The position numbers were made by a program, and so were the translations under genes. This document shows, piece after piece, positions 46,664 to 54,814 of a stretch of DNA of 64,000 bases. Below the pieces are notes generated by a model that worked only from the letters and a program-made list of their open reading frames with translations, was not told the origin of the DNA and did not search any database. Each line of letters starts with the position of its first letter. The first letter of the stretch is position 1. This stretch comes from Tropicibacter sp. Alg240-R139 (lineage in GTDB: Bacteria; Pseudomonadota; Alphaproteobacteria; Rhodobacterales; Rhodobacteraceae): positions 1,031,784 to 1,095,783 of the forward strand of contig NZ_UNRA01000002.1 of NCBI RefSeq assembly GCF_900537075.1. The letters are read 5' to 3'.

Positions 46664-46965
46664 ATGCTCAGAACGATTGTCGCTTCGACAATTTTTTGCT
46701 TTGGGCCGAAATGTCGGGCGCTGAAACCAGTTTCACCGTGGCCAATACCTTTCAGGATACCGAGCTGACAAAGAACGCAGAAATTCCCACGATGGCGTCT
46801 GACGCGGGCATGTTCGCCAATCACGCCGCAAATGTTGGTGCAATTGTGGAACTGCCGGATTTCGTTAACTTACACAGTATCGACGTGTCCAAGGATCTGG
46901 CGACCCTGACGATGACGGTCAGTGAGTTAGCCAAACCTTTCTATAACCCGATGCCCGCCATTTAA
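46664..46965 (+). pseudogene. Small exported protein with a frameshift in a T6 run
   Basis: A strong AGGAG site precedes the ATG at 46664, which opens with MLRTIVASTIF, a signal-peptide-like start. The frame is lost after six T (46692-46697); one extra T would join it to the downstream frame as MLRTIVASTIFLLWAEMSGA and give a protein of about 100 residues ending NPMPAI at 46965. The mature part (SFTVANTFQDTELTKN, LPDFVNLHSIDVSKDLATL) is not a family I recognise. The change may be a real mutation, slippage-controlled switch or sequencing error. It lies between ligI and the SnoaL gene. Confidence 0.6.
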
Positions 46966-46981
46966 TGTTGAGAGAAGAATT

Positions 46982-47770
46982 ATGACTGACAGTAAAAAGA
47001 TCGCAAATGCGAAAGGCCTGTATCTGGACGGAATCCGGGACGGCAACCTGCGTGATGCATTGGATAGGTACACTGGCGCCCGCTACACGCAGCACTCGAC
47101 CGGAGTGGGCAATGGGAAAGACGGTTTCCTGTCGTTCTTTGAGCCGTTTCTGGAAAGAAACCCAGTTCGCGATATCCGTGTCATCCGAGCAATCGAAGAT
47201 GGGTCGCATGTTTTTCTGCACGTTCACCAACGTCTCAACAACGGCGAAGTGGAATGGGTCACAGCTGATTTGTTCGACACGGACGAAGATGACCGGATGA
47301 TCGAGCACTGGGACGTGATCACACAATTTGAGGGCAAGAACCCAGCCGGACGAACCATGGTGGACGGCCCCGTTAAGGTCGAAGACCTGGACCGGACCGA
47401 AGACAACAAGGACATCGTCGGACGGTTTTACGAAGATATTCTTCTGAATGGCAGGTTCGAAAAGATCACGGATTACATATCGACCGAGCAATACGATCAG
47501 CACGCGGCGCTCGCAAAGGATGGCATCGAAGGGTTGTATGAACATGTTCAACGGCTGCAGGCCACCTATGGCGCGGCACAGTACCATAAGCTTCACAAAC
47601 TCATTGGGCAGGGCAATTTTGTCGTTGCTTACGGTCATCTTCAGCGTGGCGACGGTCACTATGCTGCTTTCGACATCTTTCGTCTGAAAGACGGGAAACT
47701 GGTCGAGCACTGGGACGTTTTGGAGAAAATCCTGCCCCCGGAACAATGGAACAACTCGGGCAAGTTCTGA
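46982..47770 (+). CDS. Tandem SnoaL/NTF2-like protein
   Basis: 262 residues formed by two SnoaL-like domains of about 125 residues. Matching pieces include ALDRYTGARYTQHSTGVGNG / ITDYISTEQYDQHAALAKDG and RMIEHWDVITQF / KLVEHWDVLEKI, with Tyr-x-QH and EHWD in each half. Such proteins are annotated as aldol-condensation-type polyketide cyclases, but the role here is unknown. Ends with a strong hairpin. Part of the gal/lig gene run. Confidence 0.8.
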   Translation: MTDSKKIANAKGLYLDGIRDGNLRDALDRYTGARYTQHSTGVGNGKDGFLSFFEPFLERNPVRDIRVIRAIEDGSHVFLHVHQRLNNGEVEWVTADLFDTDEDDRMIEHWDVITQFEGKNPAGRTMVDGPVKVEDLDRTEDNKDIVGRFYEDILLNGRFEKITDYISTEQYDQHAALAKDGIEGLYEHVQRLQATYGAAQYHKLHKLIGQGNFVVAYGHLQRGDGHYAAFDIFRLKDGKLVEHWDVLEKILPPEQWNNSGKF

Positions 47771-47779
47771 ACCCTTCAG

Positions 47780-47800
47780 CGCCCCGCCCTGTGCGGGGCG
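47780..47800 (+). terminator. Hairpin after the SnoaL gene
   Basis: Perfect eight-base GC-rich stem CGCCCCGC/GCGGGGCG with loop CCTGT, nine bases after the stop; the following TGTCCATTTC is only weakly T-rich. Confidence 0.62.
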
Positions 47801-47804
47801 TGTC

Positions 47805-48363
47805 CATTTCGGACGCTATGAAACATGGCGCCAAGAAATCTCTGAGGTCGAAGCCAAAAGCATCGTGACCCCAACCAAAGTTCCGGGCGCGGATTTTGTG
47901 ATCAACCCTTATACCGGGTGCCAGTTTGCCTGTACCTATTGTTTTGCCAGCTTTATGGGCCGATTTGTTGGCGAAGGCACCGTTGGCAAGGGCGCGTCTG
48001 GATACATTGCACCGCCTGAACGAGGCGGGTATTGCGACCTATGTTTTTGTCGGCCCGCTGCTGCACGACCAGTTGTTCGCGGAGATTAAAAAGGCGGGAA
48101 CGTCTGAGATCATAGTGGAATTCCTGAACATGCCCGGTCATCTGCGCACGCAGCTGAATGGGTATCTGACGTCCGAACCCACCGACATACAAGAGGTTCA
48201 CGCCACCTCGCAGGATGCCGAATTCCGTGCCCTCCTAGAGAAACAAATCAAAGCGTGGGTGGTCACGCACGAGCTGAAAATGCGGTTTGACCAGATTGTT
48301 CATCACCTGGGTGCCCAGTCGTTGAAAGAGGGTTGTTCTGTCAGGTTAGTGAACCCGCCCTGA
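47805..48363 (+). pseudogene. Decayed radical-SAM protein (spore photoproduct lyase-like)
   Basis: A first frame (about 47805-47985) encodes GRYETWRQEISEVEAKSIVT, then FVINPYTGCQFACTYCFASF with the C-x3-C-x2-C cluster motif. A second frame (about 47990-48363) continues with RLDTLHRLNEAGIATYVFVG and ends VNPP. The order fits SPL-family radical-SAM proteins, but a frameshift and loss of about 100 codons separate the parts, and no start codon fits the first part. Non-functional remnant between the gal and pob/lig genes. Confidence 0.8.
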
Positions 48364-48691
48364 CGTTCCCCTTGGGGCCTGGCCAAAACCCTTGTCGGTG
48401 AGGGTGGTAAGTGTGCTCGGTGATGAAGCGGAATAATAATTTTCGATACTATTTATCATTTTGCATGAATAGCTCTAATGGATTGCAGCCAGTATCTTGA
48501 TCTCACCAAAAGGCATTGGGAGGAGATCGCACCCGGCAGGGTGACGCCAACACCGGCAGCACGCTGGCACATCACTGTGCCCCTGGCGCACTGCTTCTGC
48601 CGTTCTCTCTTCAGCTGCCCGAACAATTAGCCGCCCGGCCAGTGCTGCCGATCTGCGGACCACGGACATAAATGTAATAAGGAGCCAACCA
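48364..48691. other. Intergenic region with probable pobA-ligAB promoter
   Basis: About 330 bases without a gene. An AT-rich block at 48430-48480 (AATAATAATTTTCGATACTA and following) stands out from GC-rich surroundings and is the likely promoter or operator for pobA-ligA-ligB. No PobR gene is adjacent. A 100-codon minus-strand frame overlapping pobA is a shadow. Confidence 0.45.
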
Positions 48692-49876
48692 ATGCATGTC
48701 CCCGTCGCCATTATCGGAGCCGGACCCTCTGGATCTCTTCTGGCTTGGATCCTCCGCCAGCGCGGAATCGAGAGCATCGTGTTCGAAAACCGAAGTCAAG
48801 CCTATGTCGAGGGTCGCATCCGCGCCGGCGTCATGGAGAAGAACGCCGTCGATCTAATGATCCACGCAGGCATCGGTGACCGGCTTCAAAAAGAATGCAT
48901 GTATCAGCGTGGGGTCGAAGTCGGCATCAACAATTCCCACCATTTCATCGACTTCGAAAAACTCATTGGTGTGGGTGTCACCGTTTATGGTCAGTCCGAA
49001 GTGACCAAAGACCTCCTTGGTGCACTGAGCAACGCGGGTCACAACGTTCTTTACGAGACCCCTGTAACCGGGGTGTCCGACCACCTCGGAGAAGAGGTAA
49101 CGATCACCTATGAAGAGGGTGGCGTTGAAAAAACCATGACCGCCGATTTCGTGGTCGGGGCCGATGGCTATCACGGCGCGTCGCGTAAATCGCTCCCGGC
49201 CGGCGGGATTAAGATGCACGAAAACAGTTACCCGCTGGGGTGGCTGGGCATCATGGTTAAGGCTCCGCAATCCAAGCCTGTCGCATTTTTCACCTACCAC
49301 GACCGAGGTTTTGCATTGTTGAGCATGCGGACCCCAGAGGTCCAGCGCATGTATCTTCAGGTTTCCAATGACGAGAATCTGGACGAATGGTCGGACGATC
49401 GCATCTGGGACGAGTTGGATACCCGCATGGGGACCGAAGGGTGGAGCCTTACCCGGGGCGAGATTTTCCAGAAGGATCTGGCACCGTTGCGCAGTTTCTT
49501 TTGCGAAGAACAGCGATACGGTCGTTTGTTTTTGGCCGGTGACGCGGCCCACATCGTGCCGCCGACCGGCGCCAAGGGGCTGAACTCGGCCTTTGCCGAT
49601 GTCAGCGTGCTCTCGGCCGGTCTGATCCAGCACTACACCAGGAACGACTCGTCCATCCTTGACCAGTATTCCAGGCTGGCGGTGGAGCGGAATGTACAGA
49701 CCCAGCGTTTCTCGTGGGCGAACACCGCCAAATACCACGTCTTCCCCGGTTCCAATTCCTTTGAACGCCGAATGCAACAGGCAGAGCTGGAATACCTGGT
49801 GACCGACGAAATCGCGCAGACCTCTTATGCCAAACAGCACACGGGGCTGCCCTTTGCATACTGGCCGGAACTGTGA
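48692..49876 (+). CDS. pobA: 4-hydroxybenzoate 3-monooxygenase PobA
   Basis: 394 residues. FAD-binding GAGPSG at 9-14. GRIRAGVMEKN contains the two Arg (42 and 44) that contact FAD and NADPH in the Pseudomonas enzyme. FVVGADGYHGASR is the DG motif, and LAGDAAHIVPPTGAKGLNSA the second FAD motif. It hydroxylates 4-hydroxybenzoate to protocatechuate with NADPH and O2. It is immediately followed by ligAB, giving the substrate of the 4,5-dioxygenase. Confidence 0.95.
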   Translation: MHVPVAIIGAGPSGSLLAWILRQRGIESIVFENRSQAYVEGRIRAGVMEKNAVDLMIHAGIGDRLQKECMYQRGVEVGINNSHHFIDFEKLIGVGVTVYGQSEVTKDLLGALSNAGHNVLYETPVTGVSDHLGEEVTITYEEGGVEKTMTADFVVGADGYHGASRKSLPAGGIKMHENSYPLGWLGIMVKAPQSKPVAFFTYHDRGFALLSMRTPEVQRMYLQVSNDENLDEWSDDRIWDELDTRMGTEGWSLTRGEIFQKDLAPLRSFFCEEQRYGRLFLAGDAAHIVPPTGAKGLNSAFADVSVLSAGLIQHYTRNDSSILDQYSRLAVERNVQTQRFSWANTAKYHVFPGSNSFERRMQQAELEYLVTDEIAQTSYAKQHTGLPFAYWPEL

Positions 49877-49940
49877 GCCAGAACAGCGACTGCAGTGGCA
49901 GGCAAGACTGCCAGAACTGTGGTGGCTGCAAACCAATCGC

Positions 49941-49958
49941 CCGGTTTCTTCAAACCGG
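49941..49958 (+). other. Stem-loop between pobA and ligA
   Basis: CCGGTTT cttc AAACCGG, a seven-base perfect stem, with a competing outer pairing TCGCCCGG/CCGGGCGA. It sits about 65 bases before the ligA start and may act as a processing or differential-expression element. Confidence 0.5.
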
Positions 49959-50007
49959 ACCGGGCGACGAACCCGTCCAAAATCTCGCTGTGAAAGGAGC
50001 AGAGAAC

Positions 50008-50376
50008 ATGAGCAAAGAAACCGGACATTCTGACCACATTCCGGGCACCACGGTGTTCACCGGACAAAGGTCAGCAAAAGGTCTCCAGCTGAACAAATTC
50101 GCCTATTCGCTTCGCTTGGCCGAAAACCGTGCTGCGTTCGAAGCGGATCCAGAAACCTACATGAACAACTACAAGCTTTCGGATTGGGAAAAGCAGAAGA
50201 TCGTCGAGAAGGACGTGAAGGCGCTGATCGAGGAAGGCGGTGGCAGCATCTACATGCTGATCAAACTTGGTGGTGTCACGGGTGAGGGGCTTGCTTCTAT
50301 GGGGGCTCAGCAACGTGGTGAATCCGTCGAGGAGTTCATGAAAACGCGGAACGTTCCGCTGAAACAGAACACCTGA
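50008..50376 (+). CDS. ligA: Protocatechuate 4,5-dioxygenase alpha subunit LigA
   Basis: 122 residues from the ATG at 50008, with AAAGGAG nine bases ahead. LigA-domain pattern: LQLNKFAYSLRLAENRAAFE, YMNNYKLSDWEKQKIVEKD and EEGGGSIYMLIKLGGVTGE. The small subunit closes the active site of LigB. The frame is open back to a GTG overlapping the pobA stop, but that part is Cys-rich, unlike LigA, and covers a hairpin. Followed 28 bases later by ligB. Confidence 0.92.
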   Translation: MSKETGHSDHIPGTTVFTGQRSAKGLQLNKFAYSLRLAENRAAFEADPETYMNNYKLSDWEKQKIVEKDVKALIEEGGGSIYMLIKLGGVTGEGLASMGAQQRGESVEEFMKTRNVPLKQNT

Positions 50377-50404
50377 GCAAAGTCAGACCACAAAGGATAC
50401 GAAC

Positions 50405-51250
50405 ATGGGAAAAATAGTTGCAGGTATTGGTTCGTCGCATATCCCGTCGATCGGGAATGCGTACGACCAAAACGATCAATCCCCCGAATGGCAACCGTGC
50501 TGGGAAGGTTACAAGCCGGCAAAGGCTTTTCTAAAGGAAAAGGGCGTCACGCATGCGATCGTTATCTATAATGATCACGGCACCGACTTCTTCTATGACA
50601 AGTGCCCGACATTTGCGATGGGTGCGGCGGATGAATACCCGATTGGGGACGAGGGCTGGGGCGTCCGGGATCTTCCACCCGTAAAGGGCGACGCTGACTT
50701 CTCCTGGCATCTGGCCAACTCGCTGATCATGGACAGCGAGTTCGACCTGACCGTCTGCCAGGAAATGGTGATGGATCACGGTCTGCTGGTGCCACTGCCG
50801 CTGCTCTTTGATCATGATCCTGAATGGACCGTCAAAACCGTGCCGCTGCACATCAATGTGTTGCAGCATCCGCTGCCGACACCCAACCGTATCTGGAAAC
50901 TGGGCCATGCGCTTCGCAAAGCGGTAGAATCCTATCCCGAAGATGCGCGTGTTGCTGTGGTTGGCACCGGGGGTCTTTCGCATCAGCTTAATGGTACACG
51001 CTTCGGTCACACGAATGAGGGTTGGGATGAGGAGTTCCTGGACAAGATCGAGGATGATCCAGAAGCTCTTATCGACATTCCACACGACATTTGGATGGAG
51101 CGCGGCGGCGCGGAATCCGTTGAGATGATGATGTGGTTGGGCATGCGTGGCGCGCTGACCCCTGACGTCAATAAAATCCACCGCAGCTATTACATGCCGA
51201 TGCTGACAGGGATGGCAGTCACCGTCATGGAAGATGCCAAGGCTGCATAA
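50405..51250 (+). CDS. ligB: Protocatechuate 4,5-dioxygenase beta (catalytic) subunit LigB
   Basis: 281 residues of the class III extradiol dioxygenase family. GIGSSHIPSIGNAYD contains the first iron-ligand His (12). YNDHGTDFFYD contains the second, and VMDHGLLVPL and TGGLSHQLNG hold the later His residues used in catalysis. LigB with LigA opens protocatechuate between C4 and C5 to 4-carboxy-2-hydroxymuconate-6-semialdehyde. Last gene of the pobA-ligA-ligB set; a hairpin and IS remnants follow. Confidence 0.95.
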   Translation: MGKIVAGIGSSHIPSIGNAYDQNDQSPEWQPCWEGYKPAKAFLKEKGVTHAIVIYNDHGTDFFYDKCPTFAMGAADEYPIGDEGWGVRDLPPVKGDADFSWHLANSLIMDSEFDLTVCQEMVMDHGLLVPLPLLFDHDPEWTVKTVPLHINVLQHPLPTPNRIWKLGHALRKAVESYPEDARVAVVGTGGLSHQLNGTRFGHTNEGWDEEFLDKIEDDPEALIDIPHDIWMERGGAESVEMMMWLGMRGALTPDVNKIHRSYYMPMLTGMAVTVMEDAKAA

Positions 51251-51252
51251 AA

Positions 51253-51295
51253 TTTTTGCGCCCGGTCGAATAAGTCGGCGGATCGGGCGTAAAAA
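51253..51295. terminator. Hairpin after ligB
   Basis: Inverted repeat TTTTTGCGCCCG / CGGGCGTAAAAA (12 bases with one G-U pair) around a 19-base loop, just past the ligB stop. The T-run lies on the 5' side, so it is not a standard intrinsic terminator for either strand. Confidence 0.4.
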
Positions 51296-51316
51296 TCTAA
51301 CATCTGTATTCTACAG

Positions 51317-51500
51317 GCGGGACTGTTGCATAGGCTATTGTTGGCCAACATGAGGCGCAATGGCTGCTCTTTTTCGCGGCTATTTCGAACAATTTTTGCG
51401 TGAATGCGATCTCGCCGTGAACACCCGGCTGTTTATTATGGATGTGGCCGCGTTTGATCCTTCGGATCGTTTCAATGCTGCTCAAGGCCGCTTTGGCCGA
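51317..51500 (-). mobile_element. IS6-family remnant (transposase C-terminus and one end)
   Basis: On the minus strand the frame reads LRSAKAALSSIETIRRIKRG and GEIAFTQKLFEIA, the C-terminal end typical of one IS6 transposase branch. Nearby GGACTGTTGCATA (51319-51331) looks like an IS6-type terminal repeat. No N-terminal part is present; the sequence joins directly to IS3-type transposase sequence at about 51500. Confidence 0.65.
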
Positions 51501-51800
51501 TCGCAAGGCAGTCCCGGCTGTTTTCATCCAGTATGTTCAATGCCCTGAACGCCCTGCCGTCGCCCACTGACCTCGATCATTGGAACTTTCAGCCCTCTCG
51601 GCGCCATAGACGTGCGACGCGCTTGTCGTTCACCCATTGCCCGTCAGGCGCATGCACAGCATGCCGCCGAGAGGGGGCCAGCCTGCGTCCCGCTGCAGCG
51701 AGGCAATCCGACGATAGCCATATCGACCGTGCTGATGTGTCAGCTTGATCATGTCCGCGACAAATACGACGTTCGGAAACCTGCATCTGGCTGCGGACAT
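51495..51800 (-). mobile_element. IS3-family OrfB remnant
   Basis: Minus-strand fragments in shifting frames match the OrfB integrase of IS3 elements in the right order: FVADMIKLTHQHGRYGYRRI and SLQRDAGW, then WVNDKRVARLWRREGLKVP, then GRAFRALNILDENSRDCLAI. They are separated by small insertions and deletions. Nothing could be expressed as an active transposase. It abuts the IS6 remnant, giving a mosaic graveyard between ligB and the next gene. The 140 bases from 51800 to 51940 hold no further feature I can name. Confidence 0.75.
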
Positions 51801-51939
51801 GGTTGATGCAGGCACGGCGGCGCGAGGGATCCAAGCGGGGAAGATGATGGATTTCCTTTGCCGCTTGAGGCGCTCGTGAATGAGGTCTCGACACAACAAA
51901 GTTGGATGAGCGGGCGGTGATGCCACCCGCTTTCGCGTG

Positions 51940-52845
51940 TTACTCTGCTACGTGAAAATCCACGCTGTTTTTCAGCAGGAAGCCCGCCTCGCCATATTCG
52001 GGGTAGAGTTTCTCCATCTCTGCCATTGCCTCTTCCCGTGAAGTTGCATTGGCGGTGACCCTTTTGAAGTCATCGATGTACTGGATCAGCTCCGCGAAAA
52101 GCGCCATATCGGTTGGGTCGCCGTGCCCAGGATAAACCGTCGGGCTTTCGTCCTCGTATTCATCCTGAAATTCGACCAGCTGAGCACGCCAGTTGTCGAT
52201 ATGAGCGTCCGTTACGCCAGCGCCCATCCAAAGGTGAACTTTGTTATATCCGAAGTCCGCCGTGAATAGGCCATTGATGTCCTCGACGTAAATCGTCGTA
52301 AGGTTCTCTGATTCAGTCGGCTCGGAATGAACTTGTAACGTCAGCGTTCCTCCGCCCTCAAGCTCCAGTTTATCTCCGTCCAGCACATGGACATTCGCCT
52401 CGTAGTCAAAGCCTTCAGGGTTCGTCTCAGATTTTGGTTTCAACGTCGGCTCTTGGTCCAGCCAACCGATGCTTTCCATATATGTCGAAAACCCAATGAT
52501 ATCCTTCTTGATCCCTTTGCTGCCGACAACGACCTTGGCATCCGGGAATTCCTTCAACAGCCAGTCCATGCCGATATAGTGATCGGGATGTCCGTGGCTG
52601 ACCAGAATATGCGTCAGCGGCAAGTCCTTCGCTTTAATGACTTCGGCCAGCTTTTTGGCCTCGCTCGTTGCGCGCTGCACATCCATCACTACCAGGGATT
52701 CACCGTTTGAAAAGATGTACGAATTCACCGTGGCAACTTCGCCTTTAAAGACGTCGACGCTGATCGGATCAGCCGCCAAGGCCACTGAAAGCGGGGCCAG
52801 TGACAACCCCGCAACGAGAGCGATATTTGAGATTAGTTTCCGCAT
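51940..52845 (-). CDS. Exported metallo-beta-lactamase-fold hydrolase
   Basis: 301 residues from the ATG at 52845; the longer frame adds 39 unrelated residues. A signal peptide of about 25 residues ends in VALAADPI. The metal motif SHGHPDHYIG (HxHxDH) is near residue 90. A later GLFTADFGYNKVHLW supplies the bridging Asp, and VYPGHGDPTD the final His. It is periplasmic by prediction. It resembles MBL proteins annotated as Zn-dependent hydrolases or glyoxylases, but no substrate is implied. Divergent from LysR at 53022. Confidence 0.85.
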   Translation of the reverse strand: MRKLISNIALVAGLSLAPLSVALAADPISVDVFKGEVATVNSYIFSNGESLVVMDVQRATSEAKKLAEVIKAKDLPLTHILVSHGHPDHYIGMDWLLKEFPDAKVVVGSKGIKKDIIGFSTYMESIGWLDQEPTLKPKSETNPEGFDYEANVHVLDGDKLELEGGGTLTLQVHSEPTESENLTTIYVEDINGLFTADFGYNKVHLWMGAGVTDAHIDNWRAQLVEFQDEYEDESPTVYPGHGDPTDMALFAELIQYIDDFKRVTANATSREEAMAEMEKLYPEYGEAGFLLKNSVDFHVAE

Positions 52846-52973
52846 CTTAGTCTTCTCCGTTTGTGTAGTACATCCTCCACCCGGAACGCATTCTGCACGT
52901 GACGTGTGGGTCGAACAGAAGGGAATGGGCGATCTGTTCTCTTGCGTTGCTGGATATAGCAACCAAGATATAT

Positions 52974-53024
52974 TCGGATAATGGCTTTAAATCTTCATTC
53001 ATACTCCGTATTAATCGGATAATG
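52974..53024. promoter_or_regulatory. Direct repeat in the MBL/LysR divergent promoter region
   Basis: TCGGATAATG occurs at 52974-52983 and 53015-53024, 41 bases apart (about four helical turns). The second copy overlaps the LysR start codon. It may be a binding site for the LysR protein to control itself and the divergent MBL gene. Confidence 0.4.
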
Positions 53025-53906
53025 AAAATGGACGACGTGATACTGTTTGAACGAATTTCCGCACTCAGATCAGTTTCGGCGGGTGGGCGCGCGTGTGGTT
53101 TGACGGCGACGGTATCCAGCGACCGCCTCAAGCGGCTCGAGGCCAATTTGGGGTGCACTCTTTTCAACCGGACGACCCGTTCAATATCTCTGACCGGAGA
53201 GGGAGAACGTTTTCTGCGCCATGCGCGAGAGCTGTTGGAAGCATATGAAACTGCCCGGCACAGCGTTGGTAAGAATTCCACCACACCGACGGGATACTTA
53301 CACGTGGCTGTTCCCGCTCTGTTTGCGCGGAAATTTCTGCCGGGGCCGATACAGAGCTACCTGTCGGAATATCCCGACGTACGCATAAAGCTCATGGTGT
53401 CGGACGAGGTGCAGAACTACACAATGGATGGCGTCGATGTTGCCATTCGTATCGGCAAACTAACAGATTCCAGCTTAATCGCGAGCAAGCTGGGGGAAAA
53501 CCGTAGGGTCCTGTGCGCGGCGCCGTCGTATGTGCAGCATCGCGGAATCCCAAAGCACCCCAAAGACCTCGAAGATCATGAATGCATTATTTTCATGGAC
53601 GAAGATACTTGGCGTTTGCGAAATGCGAACGACGATATTCAGGTCAGGGTCTCAGGCCGGTTGGAAACCAATAGTGCCGATATGGCGACGCAAGCCGCGC
53701 TCAGTGGTCAGGGAATCGCTCTGCGATCCTTGTGGGATGTCTTTGAAGACCTAGAAGCTGGAAATCTCATACGGGTATTGTCCGAGTATGACGTGCCTAA
53801 TGATCTGGCATTCTACGCAATATACCCACCAGGGCGCTTTATTTCCTTGGCGGCAAAGACATTCGTGGAAATGGTTAGGAAGAACGTGAAACCCATTCGG
53901 CACTGA
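53022..53906 (+). CDS. LysR-family transcriptional regulator
   Basis: 294 residues from the ATG at 53022 (MKMDDVILFERI). The helix-turn-helix region contains VSAGGRACGLTATVSSDRLKR and LEANLGCTLFNRTTRSISLT, followed by a substrate-binding domain. It is of the CrgA/DsdC-like branch often annotated as aldehyde or quinone responsive. The helix-turn-helix has an unusual GRACGLTATVSSD in place of the AAxxLxxTQPAVS consensus. Divergent from the exported MBL protein, its likely target. Confidence 0.86.
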   Translation: MKMDDVILFERISALRSVSAGGRACGLTATVSSDRLKRLEANLGCTLFNRTTRSISLTGEGERFLRHARELLEAYETARHSVGKNSTTPTGYLHVAVPALFARKFLPGPIQSYLSEYPDVRIKLMVSDEVQNYTMDGVDVAIRIGKLTDSSLIASKLGENRRVLCAAPSYVQHRGIPKHPKDLEDHECIIFMDEDTWRLRNANDDIQVRVSGRLETNSADMATQAALSGQGIALRSLWDVFEDLEAGNLIRVLSEYDVPNDLAFYAIYPPGRFISLAAKTFVEMVRKNVKPIRH

Positions 53907-54092
53907 CACATCCCAGAAAAAGAACTCCGCCGGATCATGTTCGGGCGCCTGAAGGACTGGCGCCGCGTCGCCACACGGTATGATAGATGCTCAAAAGTCT
54001 TCCACTCAGCCATCGCACTCGTCGCAACCGTCATGTTCTGGCTGTAAATCAATGAGTCTGAAGCCTACAGACTTTCGAGATTTGGATCGCTG

Positions 54093-54743
54093 TTAGGCCC
54101 GCATGTAGCCTCGGATGGCTTCTTTCAAGCCTGCCCTTAAGCTCTCGTCTCTGGTCGAAAACACATGGTAATCGTTAACCAAGTCATTTTGCAGAGCTCC
54201 TACTATGATTTGAAAACAGAAGCTTAGCCGTTCCTTAGTCTCGTCAGGTGAAAAGGAAGGAAATTGTGTGGCGCAGGCGCGGCGGTAGTTTCGCATGATT
54301 TCCCGGGCGGAATCTCGCATTGGCGCCCACGGATCGTCCGGTTCCAGAATCCGAAGCAGTGACTCCCGCAAGACGCCCCGGATCGGACCTGTAAAGAGGT
54401 CGGCCATCAAGTCGACAAGAGTATCCAAAGCCTCCACCGGCTCCATCTCGTAGAGCGCGTCCATGCTCACCCGGGCGTAGATTTCGCGGTTGCAGGCACT
54501 GATCGCAGCGGCACGCAAGGCCCGAAAATAAGCCTCCTTGTCTTCGAACCTGGTGTAGAAACCGCCCACAGAGCCGCCGCAGCTCTCTGCCAGGTCGGAT
54601 ATCTTCAGATCGCTGAGGCGTTTGTTGTTCAGGTACTCGAAACCCGCCTTGACGTAGGTGTCCCGCAGACGAACGCTTCGGGCCTGGCGGGCGGGACGCA
54701 CGCCGGGAATGTGCTCGTCAAGATACAGTTCGTTGAGATCCAT
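54093..54743 (-). CDS. TetR-family transcriptional regulator
   Basis: 216 residues from the ATG at 54743, with AAAGGAG upstream. DNA-binding helices are in RLRDTYVKAGFEYLNNKRL and ISDLAESCGGSVGGFYTRFE, and EAYFRALRA begins the ligand domain. It lies 70 bases downstream of the dctMQP operon end on the same strand, so it probably regulates that TRAP operon and perhaps the divergent NTF2-nitroreductase operon via the shared control region near 57690. Confidence 0.83.
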   Translation of the reverse strand: MDLNELYLDEHIPGVRPARQARSVRLRDTYVKAGFEYLNNKRLSDLKISDLAESCGGSVGGFYTRFEDKEAYFRALRAAAISACNREIYARVSMDALYEMEPVEALDTLVDLMADLFTGPIRGVLRESLLRILEPDDPWAPMRDSAREIMRNYRRACATQFPSFSPDETKERLSFCFQIIVGALQNDLVNDYHVFSTRDESLRAGLKEAIRGYMRA

Positions 54744-54814
54744 CTGGCGCAGACTCCTTTGCAGCTCGACTAGCGCGCGTGGCCCCAACTGTCAAAGGGC
54801 GCTGCCCGGTCGCG

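Noticed and set aside
48475..48777. 100-codon minus-strand frame overlapping the pobA start
   Set aside because: Antisense shadow of the pobA 5' region with no similarity to known proteins.
50008..50376. Longer LigA starting at the GTG at 49873
   Set aside because: The added part is unlike LigA and a well-placed ribosome-binding site serves the ATG at 50008; kept only as a finding.
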